From: Paenibacillus thalictri
Lineage (GTDB): Bacteria > Bacillota > Bacilli > Paenibacillales > NBRC-103111
DNA length: 64,000 nt
NCBI RefSeq assembly: GCF_004307995.1
Contig: NZ_SIRE01000002.1
Location: forward strand, 124,001 to 188,000
Reading direction: 5' to 3'
Numbering within the stretch: the stretch's first letter is position 1; each line of letters starts with the position of its first letter. Below the pieces are notes generated by a model. It worked only from the letters and a program-made list of their open reading frames with translations. It was not told the origin of the DNA and made no database searches. Below, piece after piece: positions 46,671-56,574 of the stretch. Made by a program: the position numbers and the translations under genes.

Positions 46671-46857
46671 GCGCTTTTCTCCCCACTTCCGCATCAACCC
46701 TCTGCCGCTTTTACCGCAGCTGCGCACAGGTCCGCGTCAACATAAGTGTACTCAAGGCAAATGTTCGCAACTCTTATTGGCGCCTATTCAGTATACCACG
46801 CTGTATGGGAAAGTTCACCAGTCCCGTCTAAAGCTGTCCGATTGGATAAAAATTAAT

Positions 46858-46892
46858 AAAAAACCCCGGCGAACCGGAATTCGCCAGGGTTA
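46858..46892 (-). terminator. rpmA terminator
   Basis: AACCCTGGCGAA and TTCGCCGGGGTT pair on the minus strand with a TTTTTT tail. Confidence 0.8.
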
Positions 46893-46906
46893 TAACCGCT
46901 TGTTTG

Positions 46907-47218
46907 TTACACTTCCACGGATGCAGCCACAGGAGCCGCTGCCACCGGATAAACGCTCGCTCTTTTGCGATCGCGTCCGAAACGTTCGAATTTCACAACG
47001 CCTTCGATTTTCGCGAACAACGTATCATCGGAGCCGATGCCCACGTTATTTCCCGGGTGAATCTTCGTACCGCGTTGACGAACGAGGATGCTGCCGGCTG
47101 TAACCGTTTGTCCGTCCGAACGTTTCACGCCAAGACGTTTCGACATACTGTCGCGGCCGTTCTTCGTGGAACCTACACCCTTCTTGGATGCGAACAACTG
47201 AAGATTTAATTGCAACAT
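46907..47218 (-). CDS. rpmA: Ribosomal protein L27
   Basis: The 103-residue L27 begins [20 protein letters not shown], which has the Firmicutes N-terminal extension ending in LQLFA, cleaved before S/A by the protease Prp. The processed chain reaches the peptidyl-transferase centre. The rest ([27 protein letters not shown]) is typical. It follows prp by 38 bases. Confidence 0.97.
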   Translation of the reverse strand: MLQLNLQLFASKKGVGSTKNGRDSMSKRLGVKRSDGQTVTAGSILVRQRGTKIHPGNNVGIGSDDTLFAKIEGVVKFERFGRDRKRASVYPVAAAPVAASVEV

Positions 47219-47256
47219 GAGAGTTACCTCCTTCTTCTAATAGTTGTGTGGTTCAA

Positions 47257-47586
47257 TTACGATTCTTGCATTGCTATATATGCACCGTATGATTGTTCTA
47301 TCGTACTTAACATCACTACCATCGATTCCAGCAAAAGCTGTACTTGCTCTTCGATACGAGGATCCAGCTTCGCAGGCACATCGACCTGCAGCAAGCCGTT
47401 CTTCATCCGATGGACAAGCTCGACGCCCAAAAGGGCCTCTACCGCATTGACCGTTCCGACCGTAACAGCCGATACGCCAGCACACACAATATCTTTACCG
47501 GACTTGTCGTACTCCGCATGGCCTTCAACCCGAAACCGCTCGATGCGCCGATTATCCGGCCGTCTTTTTATATTGACACGAATCAT
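47257..47586 (-). CDS. prp: Ribosomal processing cysteine protease Prp
   Basis: Prp (YsxB) removes the N-terminal extension of L27. The 109-residue protein has the catalytic His23 in EGHAEYDKSG and Cys35 in IVCAGVSAVT, followed by the standard length. It is placed between rplU and rpmA, as in all Firmicutes that process L27. Confidence 0.95.
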   Translation of the reverse strand: MIRVNIKRRPDNRRIERFRVEGHAEYDKSGKDIVCAGVSAVTVGTVNAVEALLGVELVHRMKNGLLQVDVPAKLDPRIEEQVQLLLESMVVMLSTIEQSYGAYIAMQES

Positions 47587-47603
47587 AAGAGATCTCCGCC
47601 AAA

Positions 47604-47915
47604 TTAAGCTTGGATCTTCTCAATAACAACCTTCGTGTACGGTTGACGATGACCTTGCTTTTTGTGGTAGTTTTTCTTTGCTTTGTATTTGTAAACGATG
47701 ATTTTCCGTCCTTTGCCTTGCTTTTCCACTTTCGCGGAAACGTTAGCGCCGGAAACGGTCGGAGCGCCGATTACGAGGCCGCTTTCTTTGGATACCGCGA
47801 GAACACGGTCAAAAGTAACGGATTCGCCTTCGCCAGCTTCCAATTTCTCGATGTACAGAACATCGCCTTCTTGAACTTTATATTGCTTACCGCCAGTTTC
47901 AATAATTGCGTACAT
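47604..47915 (-). CDS. rplU: Ribosomal protein L21
   Basis: The start at 47915 ([18 protein letters not shown]) with GGGAGGTG upstream gives 103 residues. [20 protein letters not shown] near the end is the conserved L21 signature. It is the first gene of the rplU-prp-rpmA operon. Confidence 0.97.
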   Translation of the reverse strand: MYAIIETGGKQYKVQEGDVLYIEKLEAGEGESVTFDRVLAVSKESGLVIGAPTVSGANVSAKVEKQGKGRKIIVYKYKAKKNYHKKQGHRQPYTKVVIEKIQA

Positions 47916-48068
47916 TTGTTGCACCTCCCTCATGTCTTAAGACTCGCCTAGTCCAGGTGACAGCGCTGCGTAAAACGGCAGTTGTTCTTGAGTACCCGAT
48001 TCGAGCGGTTACAGCATGCTATAGCAACACACTGAAATATATTATCACAAATGTTAGGGTAGGCGCAA
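47916..48068 (-). promoter_or_regulatory. rplU promoter and leader
   Basis: On the minus strand TTGCGC (48063-48068) and GATAAT (48041-48046) are 16 bases apart. The [15 protein letters not shown] have an about 120-base leader, which is the place of the L21 leader in Bacillales. It contains ACTC...GAGT arms, but I could not confirm the full fold by eye. Confidence 0.45.
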
Positions 48069-48123
48069 TGCCTGCTGTGGATTTTTTTTGCATAAGCTCA
48101 TATTCTCAAGGTGTACGCCTCTC

Positions 48124-49359
48124 TCAGACGCGGATTTTGCCGCTGCCGCCGCATGCTTGACAATCCTGAAGCCCTTGCAGCTCCCGGTTTTCTCTGACTT
48201 TCTTGCGCGTGAGCTCGACAAGGCCAAGCCGGGTCCAGCCAAAAATGACGGTTTTCGTACGGTCCCGCTTTACCTGCTCCTCCAGCATATCCACCACCTG
48301 CTGCCGGTGTTCGGCCGCATCCATATCGATAAAGTCAATGACGATCAGACCGCCGATGTCCCGCAGACGAAGCAGCCGGGCGATTTCCTTGGCCGCGGCC
48401 ATGTTCACCTCGTATACCGTCTGCTCGAGACCGATAGCTCCTGTATATTTCCCCGTGTTGACGTCAAACACGGTCAGCGCTTCCGTTTTGTCCACGACCA
48501 GATAAGCTCCGTTATCGAGCCACACCTTGCGGCTGAACGCCTTATAGATCTGCTCGTCGATGCCCAGCTCCAAAAATAAAGGCTGCCGGCCGAGATACTC
48601 GCGAATGTTGCGGCTAAACGAAGGAAGCAAGGAACGCAGCAGCAGCACGACATCGTTTAAAATCGCCTGCTGGCTTACGACAAGCTCGTCCACATCGTGT
48701 TTCATCAAATCCCTGACCAGACGGTGAATCAGCCCGGGCTCGCTGTACAACCTGCGGGGAGCGTGGACAGAAGCTGCCTGTTCCAGGCGGATCGAGTCCC
48801 ATACCCGGCGCAGAAGCTGCAGGTCGTCGGCAAGCGATTGCTCCGATTCGCCCTCCGCCACGGTACGAACAATAAATCCCTCTTCCGGTTGAAGCAGCTT
48901 TTCGGTGATGCCCTTCAGCCTCTCGCGTTCGGCCTCAGAGCCGATTTTACGGGAGACGCCGATATAACCGGCATCGGGCATATAGACCCCAAAGCGGCCG
49001 GGAATCGAAAAATGCGTCGTGATGCGCGCCCCTTTGGTTCCGACGGGTTCCTTGACGACCTGTACGGTGATGATGTCGCCTTCTTTGACCAGGTCGGTAA
49101 TCGGAGGTTTTGTTTTTGGCTGCTTTTCCAAATGGGCCGGCAGCAAATCATCAATATACAAAAAAGCGTTTTTTTGCAAACCGATGTCGACGAAAGCGGC
49201 CTGCATACCCGGAAGAACATTGGCCACCTTGCCCATATAGATACTGCCGGCAACATGGTGGTGTTTTTGTCCTTCTTCGTAATATTCCTCGAGTTTGCCG
49301 TCTTCAAGCAGCGCAACCCGGGTAAATCCTTCCTCGCAGTGAACAGCGATTTGCTTCAT
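48124..49359 (-). CDS. rng: Ribonuclease E/G family endoribonuclease
   Basis: RNase G/E cuts single-stranded A/U-rich RNA. The start at 49359 (MKQIAVHCEEGFTRVALLED) has GAGAGGTG. The 411-residue protein has the embedded S1 domain (about 37-118), the DNase-I-like catalytic subdomain (IDFIDMDAAEHRQQV, with metal-binding acids around 340), and a C-terminal CQACGGSG, the zinc-link cysteines. B. subtilis lacks this enzyme. It sits between spoIVFB and rplU. Confidence 0.93.
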   Translation of the reverse strand: MKQIAVHCEEGFTRVALLEDGKLEEYYEEGQKHHHVAGSIYMGKVANVLPGMQAAFVDIGLQKNAFLYIDDLLPAHLEKQPKTKPPITDLVKEGDIITVQVVKEPVGTKGARITTHFSIPGRFGVYMPDAGYIGVSRKIGSEAERERLKGITEKLLQPEEGFIVRTVAEGESEQSLADDLQLLRRVWDSIRLEQAASVHAPRRLYSEPGLIHRLVRDLMKHDVDELVVSQQAILNDVVLLLRSLLPSFSRNIREYLGRQPLFLELGIDEQIYKAFSRKVWLDNGAYLVVDKTEALTVFDVNTGKYTGAIGLEQTVYEVNMAAAKEIARLLRLRDIGGLIVIDFIDMDAAEHRQQVVDMLEEQVKRDRTKTVIFGWTRLGLVELTRKKVRENRELQGLQDCQACGGSGKIRV

Positions 49360-49383
49360 GCCCAAACACCTCTCGATGTCATT

Positions 49384-50274
49384 TTACATGAAAAGCTCGG
49401 AAACTGCACATCCCGGTTTTTTGTCGATAAAATAAGTGTGCAGCAGGCGTTGTTCCGGCAGCACGGCATGAATGCGTCCGGACTCGTCAATGACGTAAAT
49501 CAGGTGATACTTGTCCCGTACAAAAAGCCGCAGTATGTCGGCCACCCGGCGCCGGCCGTTGACCACGATCGGCTGGGCCAGCGCGCCGCGCAGCAGCAAG
49601 CTGCCGGAACGAAGCTCGCGGCTCATTAAAAATCGCACAAAATGATACGGGATCCCGCGGTAAGCGTACCAATTGGAATAAAGCAGAAACAAACCGATCA
49701 CAAGCAGATTAAGCTTGATGCCTTGCGTTCCGATATGCAGCAGCGCGGCAATCGTCGTCAAAGCGCTCACGGTAAAGCTCAACCAGGTGCAATAAAGAAT
49801 GGCGCGGTGGTAAGGCATCCAGTAACTCATCAGGCACTGCACGATTTTCCCGCCGTCCAGCGGCAGCACCGGAAGCAGATTAAAGCAGGCGATAATGAGG
49901 TTCGCTTCGATAAAGTAACTCCACCACACGGAAGGCCACAGCCCTGTCCACTCTATCAGCAGCGCGATTACGATCATCACGGCATTCTGCAGCGGTCCGG
50001 CTATAGCCACCACCATCTCTTCCCAAGCCGGTACGGTGCCCAGTTCCTCCGTTTCCGCTACGCCGCCGAAAGGCAGCAGTTGGATTTCCCGAATCCGCCA
50101 GCCCAAACTTTTGGCGGCGGCAGCATGTCCCAGCTCATGAATCAGCACGATGCCAAATAATATCAGCATTTCCGTCAAGTAACCGGTGACGACGGACAAC
50201 AGCAGCATAACCGAAAACAGCGGATGAAACCGCAGCCGGATTCCGCCCCAAAATAGGAATCCTCTATTGATCAA
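49384..50274 (-). CDS. spoIVFB: Intramembrane zinc protease SpoIVFB
   Basis: SpoIVFB is the site-2 protease that cleaves pro-sigma-K. The start is a TTG at 50274 overlapping the spoIVFA stop, giving 296 residues. The zinc motif HELGH lies at residues 46-50, and the third ligand motif LPLDGGKI at about residue 130. A degenerate CBS-like C-terminal region, typical of SpoIVFB, ends the protein. Confidence 0.9.
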   Translation of the reverse strand: MINRGFLFWGGIRLRFHPLFSVMLLLSVVTGYLTEMLILFGIVLIHELGHAAAAKSLGWRIREIQLLPFGGVAETEELGTVPAWEEMVVAIAGPLQNAVMIVIALLIEWTGLWPSVWWSYFIEANLIIACFNLLPVLPLDGGKIVQCLMSYWMPYHRAILYCTWLSFTVSALTTIAALLHIGTQGIKLNLLVIGLFLLYSNWYAYRGIPYHFVRFLMSRELRSGSLLLRGALAQPIVVNGRRRVADILRLFVRDKYHLIYVIDESGRIHAVLPEQRLLHTYFIDKKPGCAVSELFM

Positions 50275-51193
50275 AGGAAACCACTTCCGCCGGATTGATC
50301 CACACACTGTTTTTGGACACGGCAAAAAACAGCGTCGCCCCGTCTGCGCCGCTGCCGGCGCTTCGGGTCCGGGCCGCGGTGCCTACCGTCTCGCCGCCCT
50401 TGATCCAGTCATTTACCGCGACCCGCGGCTGCTCCAGTCCGCTGTAAGTGGACTGCAGCCCGCTCGCATGCTGAATCACAACCGTGTAGCCGCTAATATC
50501 AGCCGGGCCTGCTTCGGCATCGTCCTTTTTGCCCGAAGAGATGACCCGCCCGGTATCCAGCGCAAAGACAGGGCTGTCCGCTTTCGTCTGCAGGACAATT
50601 CCCAGCCTGGAAGGTTCAAAGGGCGTAATGATTTTGCCTTGTACAGGGGCGAAATAGTGGGTGGTCATGTTGGTGCTGACCTTCTGCGCCTCTTCGTTGC
50701 TGAAGGAACGCAGGGCGGGCAGCAGCGTAGTTGTACCGCTGAATTTGGTATTGTACCATGCGGCAAGCTGTTTGAAATCGTAGGACTCGGTCAACGCCGT
50801 TCTCACATAATCGGCGCCTTTCACGGCCAGCGGCTGATTCCACTGAAACATTCCCCAAATCAGTGCAAAACCAAATGCCGACAAAATGACTTTAAGCCGG
50901 ATTTGGCCTGTGCTCGGCGTTTCATAACGCGGGGGCGGAGCCTGATTGTACCTGGGATAACGCACCGTAGCGCCATGCTCCCGCTCCATCTTTTTGTTCC
51001 ATACGAATTCGGGATCATCCAGAGGCCCCTCTTCATACCGGCCTGCGTAATTAACCGGCTGCTGGTATAACTTGGGCTCCATGAAAGGTTCGTAGTTTCT
51101 CTCCGTTTCTTGGAGTTCGGGCCTGCGGCTCGAATCTCTTAATTCTTTTAGACGATCCAGCCTGCGCTGGCGTATATTGTCCTTCATATCCAT
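50264..51193 (-). CDS. spoIVFA: Stage IV sporulation protein FA (degenerate M23 domain)
   Basis: SpoIVFA holds SpoIVFB and BofA in a complex in the outer forespore membrane. The 309-residue protein has a cytoplasmic N-terminal region (about 1-95), one membrane segment (LKVILSAFGFALIWGMFQWN, about 104-123), and an outside M23/LytM-like domain (about 195-305). The usual zinc ligands (HxxxD and the second His of HxH) are missing: ITPFEPSRLG, and TYSGLE instead of YAHLE-like sequence. It is upstream of spoIVFB. Confidence 0.85.
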   Translation of the reverse strand: MDMKDNIRQRRLDRLKELRDSSRRPELQETERNYEPFMEPKLYQQPVNYAGRYEEGPLDDPEFVWNKKMEREHGATVRYPRYNQAPPPRYETPSTGQIRLKVILSAFGFALIWGMFQWNQPLAVKGADYVRTALTESYDFKQLAAWYNTKFSGTTTLLPALRSFSNEEAQKVSTNMTTHYFAPVQGKIITPFEPSRLGIVLQTKADSPVFALDTGRVISSGKKDDAEAGPADISGYTVVIQHASGLQSTYSGLEQPRVAVNDWIKGGETVGTAARTRSAGSGADGATLFFAVSKNSVWINPAEVVSFDQ

Positions 51194-51259
51194 CCAATAT
51201 GCCCCTCCCTGCCCGGCAAAGATTAGCTTGGTATTACTCTCATCCTATGAGCTTGTACG

Positions 51260-51290
51260 AAAAAAAAGCACCCCGGCAGGGTGCTTTTTT
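51260..51290 (-). terminator. rodA terminator
   Basis: AAAAAAGCACCC...GGGTGCTTTTTT stem on the minus strand, at the end of the mreB-to-rodA operon. Confidence 0.85.
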
Positions 51291-51307
51291 CTAAAGGATC
51301 TTTTTTC

Positions 51308-52453
51308 TCAAAACGACGGTTCTTTGTCCTGATGTACTTTGATGCTCATGACAAGTCCCAACGACATCATATTAATCATCAGCGAGGTTCCTCCGTAGCT
51401 GATGAACGGAAGCGTAATCCCGGTGAGCGGCATAATGCCGATCAGCATGCCGATATTCTCGAAAATCTGAAAGACAAACATCGAAACAATGCCGATAATC
51501 ACATACGAACCGCCGTGATCGGAGCATTGCAGCGCAATCAGAATCATCCGGTAGATCAGCACAAAGTAAAGCAGCAGCAGCACGGAAGCGCCCATAAACC
51601 CAAATTCCTCGCCGATGACCACAAAAATCGAATCGGAATACGCATACGGAATGTACCCTCTGTGCACGGATGTGCCCTTCAGATAGGACTCTCCGAACAA
51701 CGAGCCCGAACCGATCGCTTTCATCGAGTTGTCGACCTGGAATTTGTCGTCCCGGCTTGCCTCTTCCGGATTAAGAAAGGTATCCATCCTCGCGACCCAA
51801 TGTCCCTTGTGATGCGATTCCAAATAGTCCTTAATAGGGTCGTGAAAATGGGCAAACATATATAATAACAGGGCCAAGCTGCCCACAGCCACAATAATGC
51901 CGATTAAAAAATGCGTATATTTCACATTGCCGATCCACAGCATGCCAATGAGAATTACAAGATAAATAATCGCGTTCCCCAGGTCCGGCTGAATGAGCAC
52001 CAAAATAAACGGGACCAGCGTGATCGTGCCGATCGGAATGACGCCCGTTGTGAACTTCAACGCATCGCCTTTAAGCCTGGCCAAAAAGGCGGCCAATGCA
52101 ATGATTAGCAGCAGCTTGACCAGCTCCGCTGGCTGAAACTCCAACCCGCCGAACAGCTTAAACCAGCTTCTCGCTTTATTCTTCTCAATGCCGAACATGT
52201 ATACGGCGACCAGCAAAACGATGCCCGTAATGTATAAATAGGGGGCAATTTTCATGAGCAGCCGGTAATCCACAAATGTCACGCCAAGCAAGGCCACAAT
52301 GCCGATGCCGTATATCGCCAGCGTCTTTTTCAAATCAAAGCTGATCTTGGGATCGTCCAGCGTAGCGCTGTACACAAGCATCGTACTGATGACCATAAGC
52401 ACAAGCAAAATCGCGATGATGGGCGCGTCAACATGTTTAAATTTGCGCAGCAC
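51308..52453 (-). CDS. rodA: Rod-shape SEDS glycosyltransferase RodA
   Basis: RodA polymerises peptidoglycan in the elongasome. The 381-residue protein has about ten hydrophobic segments and the SEDS motifs ARSWFKLFGGLEFQPAELVK, VLIQPDLGNAIIYLV, SYLKGTSVHRGYIPYAYSDSIF (as a region) and GITLPFISYGGTSLM. FtsW and SpoVE are related, but the position behind mreBCD/minCD favours RodA. B. subtilis keeps rodA elsewhere. Confidence 0.9.
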   Translation of the reverse strand: MLRKFKHVDAPIIAILLVLMVISTMLVYSATLDDPKISFDLKKTLAIYGIGIVALLGVTFVDYRLLMKIAPYLYITGIVLLVAVYMFGIEKNKARSWFKLFGGLEFQPAELVKLLLIIALAAFLARLKGDALKFTTGVIPIGTITLVPFILVLIQPDLGNAIIYLVILIGMLWIGNVKYTHFLIGIIVAVGSLALLLYMFAHFHDPIKDYLESHHKGHWVARMDTFLNPEEASRDDKFQVDNSMKAIGSGSLFGESYLKGTSVHRGYIPYAYSDSIFVVIGEEFGFMGASVLLLLYFVLIYRMILIALQCSDHGGSYVIIGIVSMFVFQIFENIGMLIGIMPLTGITLPFISYGGTSLMINMMSLGLVMSIKVHQDKEPSF

Positions 52454-52461
52454 GCTCTAAA

Positions 52462-53265
52462 TCATCCCATTCCCATGAACTTTTTCAAACGTTTCATCAG
52501 GCCGGGACTATCTTCAAGCGACATAAGCGGCACCGTATCGCCCAAAATCCGGCGCGCGATATTACGGTAAGCGATGGCCGCCCTGGACGCGGGGTTCATA
52601 ACGGTAGGCTCGCCGCTGTTGGCGGCTTTGATCACCTGCTCGTCATCCGGCACGATACCCACCAAATCGATGGCAAGCACCGAGCAAATCTCGTCGATGT
52701 CGAGCATCTCGCCACGTTTGACCATACTCGGGCGAATCCGGTTGATAATCAGCTTGGGGGAGCGAAGGTTCGATTTCTCCAGCAGCCCGATAATCCGGTC
52801 CGCGTCGCGGACTGCCGCATGCTCCGGCGTGGTGACGACAATCGCTTTATCCGCCCCGGCTACCGCGTTTTTGAATCCTTGTTCAATACCGGCCGGACAA
52901 TCGATGACCACAAAATCAAAATCCTGCTTCAGATCAAGCACAATCTGGCGGATGCTTTCCGGTGATACGGCATCCTTATCCTTTGTTTGCGCTGCCGGAA
53001 GCAGGTATAATTCGTCAAAACGCTTATCTTTTATAAGAGCTTGCGGAAGCCGGCAACGACCGTCGGCGACGTCGACCAGGTCATAAATGATCCGGTTTTC
53101 AAGCCCCATGACAACGTCTAGATTACGCAGCCCGATATCGGTGTCCACCATGCATACTTTTTTGCCCTGGAGCGCGAGTGCGGTGCCTAAGTTGGCCGAC
53201 GTAGTCGTTTTGCCGACGCCGCCCTTTCCTGATGTTACGACGATTGCTTCACCCAAATCGTTCAA
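52462..53265 (-). CDS. minD: Septum site-determining ATPase MinD
   Basis: MinD binds the membrane and recruits MinC to block polar division. The 267-residue protein has the deviant Walker A SGKGGVGKTT (about residues 12-21), VIDCPAGIE, and an amphipathic C-terminal helix LMKRLKKFMGMG for membrane targeting. It overlaps minC by ATGA. Confidence 0.97.
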   Translation of the reverse strand: MNDLGEAIVVTSGKGGVGKTTTSANLGTALALQGKKVCMVDTDIGLRNLDVVMGLENRIIYDLVDVADGRCRLPQALIKDKRFDELYLLPAAQTKDKDAVSPESIRQIVLDLKQDFDFVVIDCPAGIEQGFKNAVAGADKAIVVTTPEHAAVRDADRIIGLLEKSNLRSPKLIINRIRPSMVKRGEMLDIDEICSVLAIDLVGIVPDDEQVIKAANSGEPTVMNPASRAAIAYRNIARRILGDTVPLMSLEDSPGLMKRLKKFMGMG

Positions 53266-53936
53266 CTCCTTGAGATGTTTCTATCCTGTAATTGCGCAGG
53301 GAACATGCGATGAAATTGATGAACTTTATCGATTTTCATCTGGCCGTCCTTAATATAAGCAAATTCCATAAATGTATCGCTAGTCCCCCATTCGTCGGGA
53401 GGACGGCTAATAATGGTTGCGATGCGGAGCTGGGTTGGCTGAAGGTGCGATGCGGCAATGACAGCCTGCTCGTCTCCATCCACGCCGGCATGCACCATTC
53501 CGCGCAAAGAGCCCATAATATACACGCTTCCCGTGCACACAATGGTACCGCCGGGATTGATATCCCCCATGTAGAGCAAATCTCCGTTATGATTAATCGT
53601 CTGCCCGGAGCGGACGATGCCGCCAAGCAAGCTGAGATTTTCGCCAGGGGCGGCCAAAGGTATTTCCGGAGGGTCGGATTCGATCGATTGGATAAGCAGA
53701 TTGCCTTTTTGTCCGATGATACCGCGAATTTGCTCCTTATCTTCATCCGATGCGGCACGCTTGCCCAGCTTGACGTGAACATGTATGATGGGCCCGGTCA
53801 ATATTTTCTCGTGTGTCTTCTCCAGCTTGTGCTGAAGCTCGCCGAGCACTTCCGATAATTCGCACGCATCATCGAGCAAAAAGACAAGGCCGTCCTTTAC
53901 CCCTTTGATCGTTACGTGATGCCTAACTGCCGTCAT
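53262..53936 (-). CDS. minC: Septum site-determining protein MinC
   Basis: MinC inhibits FtsZ polymerisation. The start at 53936 (MTAVRHHVTIKGVKDG) is 11 bases after GGAGG; an alternative ATG at 53945 is only 2 bases from it. The 224-residue protein has the N-terminal MinC_N fold and a C-terminal beta helix with GGIVRSGQTINHNGDLLYMGDINPGGTIVCTGSVYIMGSLRG (about 105-145, as a region). Confidence 0.95.
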   Translation of the reverse strand: MTAVRHHVTIKGVKDGLVFLLDDACELSEVLGELQHKLEKTHEKILTGPIIHVHVKLGKRAASDEDKEQIRGIIGQKGNLLIQSIESDPPEIPLAAPGENLSLLGGIVRSGQTINHNGDLLYMGDINPGGTIVCTGSVYIMGSLRGMVHAGVDGDEQAVIAASHLQPTQLRIATIISRPPDEWGTSDTFMEFAYIKDGQMKIDKVHQFHRMFPAQLQDRNISRS

Positions 53937-54008
53937 AACCCGCATAACCTCCTATCCCTATACAATTCGGCCTTTGCCGCCCGATTTCCTTCTTGAACCA
54001 AGCAGAAA

Positions 54009-54533
54009 TTAATCCGCCTCATTCTCCGCTTTGTTAGCGGTGAATTCGAAATATTTGCGGATCGGAACGTAGATAGCCAGCGCAAACAGGAGATTGATCA
54101 GCATGCTCGGCAGCATTTGATGAAAAAATACCCACTGAAAATCAAGATGAGTGACTCTGAACAACTTGTAAAGTCCGTAGACGAGCATATCGTAAAGCAG
54201 TTGGCCGACACCTATGGAGATCATGGTGAATACGATGCTGTTATGGGTCCGGCGATGAAGCAGTCCCGCTACGTAACCGGACAACCCCATGCTGAAGGAT
54301 AGCGGTCCCAGCATCGGGGAATAATAGATCATATCTTGGAGCAAGCCGAAAGCCAGCCCGTAGACGAGCGCCGTATGCCGATTCTGATAAAGTCCGATGT
54401 AAAGCACGACAATCAGTATAAAATGCGGGGCGACATGCACCTTCGTCTGCCACACCGACGGGATGAGCCACTGCAAAACCGAGCCTTCCAGTACAAAAAT
54501 GAGCAGCATCGAAAGCCATAAAACATTACGCAA
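54009..54533 (-). CDS. mreD: Rod shape-determining protein MreD
   Basis: The 174-residue membrane protein has about five hydrophobic segments with GLLQDMIYYSPMLGPLSFSM (the MreD signature) near residue 64. It follows mreC by 9 bases in the elongasome operon. Family identification rests on hydropathy and context plus this motif. Confidence 0.9.
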   Translation of the reverse strand: MRNVLWLSMLLIFVLEGSVLQWLIPSVWQTKVHVAPHFILIVVLYIGLYQNRHTALVYGLAFGLLQDMIYYSPMLGPLSFSMGLSGYVAGLLHRRTHNSIVFTMISIGVGQLLYDMLVYGLYKLFRVTHLDFQWVFFHQMLPSMLINLLFALAIYVPIRKYFEFTANKAENEAD

Positions 54534-54542
54534 GGCTATGGA

Positions 54543-55403
54543 TCACCTCGTTTCGGGAACTTCGATGACAAATACTTCACGCAAATGAGTGAACGAAGCG
54601 AAAGGCTGGATCGATGCCTTGTAGGTAATGCCGAAATCTCCCACATCCTTGGAAACGACCTTGCCGATCTCGATTCCGGTAGGGAATACTTGGCCTAATC
54701 CCGAAGTAATGACAACGTCCCCCACCTCGAAGTGTTCCTTCTGCTCAATTTTGCTCACCGTAAGTAAACCCGTATTTTTCTCGAAGGTTTCCATCATGCC
54801 AAATGCTTCGTTTTCTTTCCCTTTCACCGTCACCGATATAGCCTTGTTGTCGCTTACGGTATCGTCCATGCTGGAGAGCAACTGGACCGTTGAATAAAAC
54901 GACGAGGTCTGCATGACACGGCCGACTAGACCTTCAATCGACATCACCGCCATATTGGCCCGAATCCCGTCCTTCTCTCCCAAGTTGATCGTAATCGTAT
55001 TGTTCAGCCGATCGGGACTTGCCGCCACAACCTCGGCAATCCGGAATTTATAATTGTTGGCCATCTTCTGCTGTTCGGTAAAACCAAGCGCCTCTTTCAG
55101 CCGCTTGTTCTGCAATTCCAAATCGTTCAGTTTGGTCGTATCTCTGGCGTATTGAATCAAGGTCATCTTAAGCACTTTATTTTCCTCAAAAATCGTGCGC
55201 AGCTGGCGCAAATCCTGAAAGAAACCCGCTATATAACCAGCGGGCTTGTAAAATATGCCTTGCGTCCAAGAGATCGTATCCTTCAAAAATTTCTCAGGCC
55301 AGCTAAGCCGCTCTCTTTGATTCAGCGTAAGACCCATCAAGGCGATGAAGAGAATTAAGCCAAGGAGCAGAATAAGCAGCCGCTTGTTCCCCATAAACTT
55401 CAC
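54543..55403 (-). CDS. mreC: Rod shape-determining protein MreC
   Basis: MreC is the extracellular scaffold of the elongasome. The start is a GTG at 55403 with GGAAGGTG upstream. The 286-residue protein has an N-terminal membrane segment (residues 7-25), a coiled coil (about 68-110) and beta-barrel parts with VITSGLGQVFPTGIEIGKVV. Between mreB and mreD. Confidence 0.95.
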   Translation of the reverse strand: MKFMGNKRLLILLLGLILFIALMGLTLNQRERLSWPEKFLKDTISWTQGIFYKPAGYIAGFFQDLRQLRTIFEENKVLKMTLIQYARDTTKLNDLELQNKRLKEALGFTEQQKMANNYKFRIAEVVAASPDRLNNTITINLGEKDGIRANMAVMSIEGLVGRVMQTSSFYSTVQLLSSMDDTVSDNKAISVTVKGKENEAFGMMETFEKNTGLLTVSKIEQKEHFEVGDVVITSGLGQVFPTGIEIGKVVSKDVGDFGITYKASIQPFASFTHLREVFVIEVPETR

Positions 55404-55433
55404 TTGGTAGCACCTTCCACATTAGCTGAATAA

Positions 55434-56492
<1,059 letters not shown>

Positions 56493-56574
56493 TTAAGGCA
56501 AGTTTCTTAAGATTATTCGACACATAGCTCACTTATGCGACAGTCGGGTGAAAAAATGCCTGACTCTCATTGTA

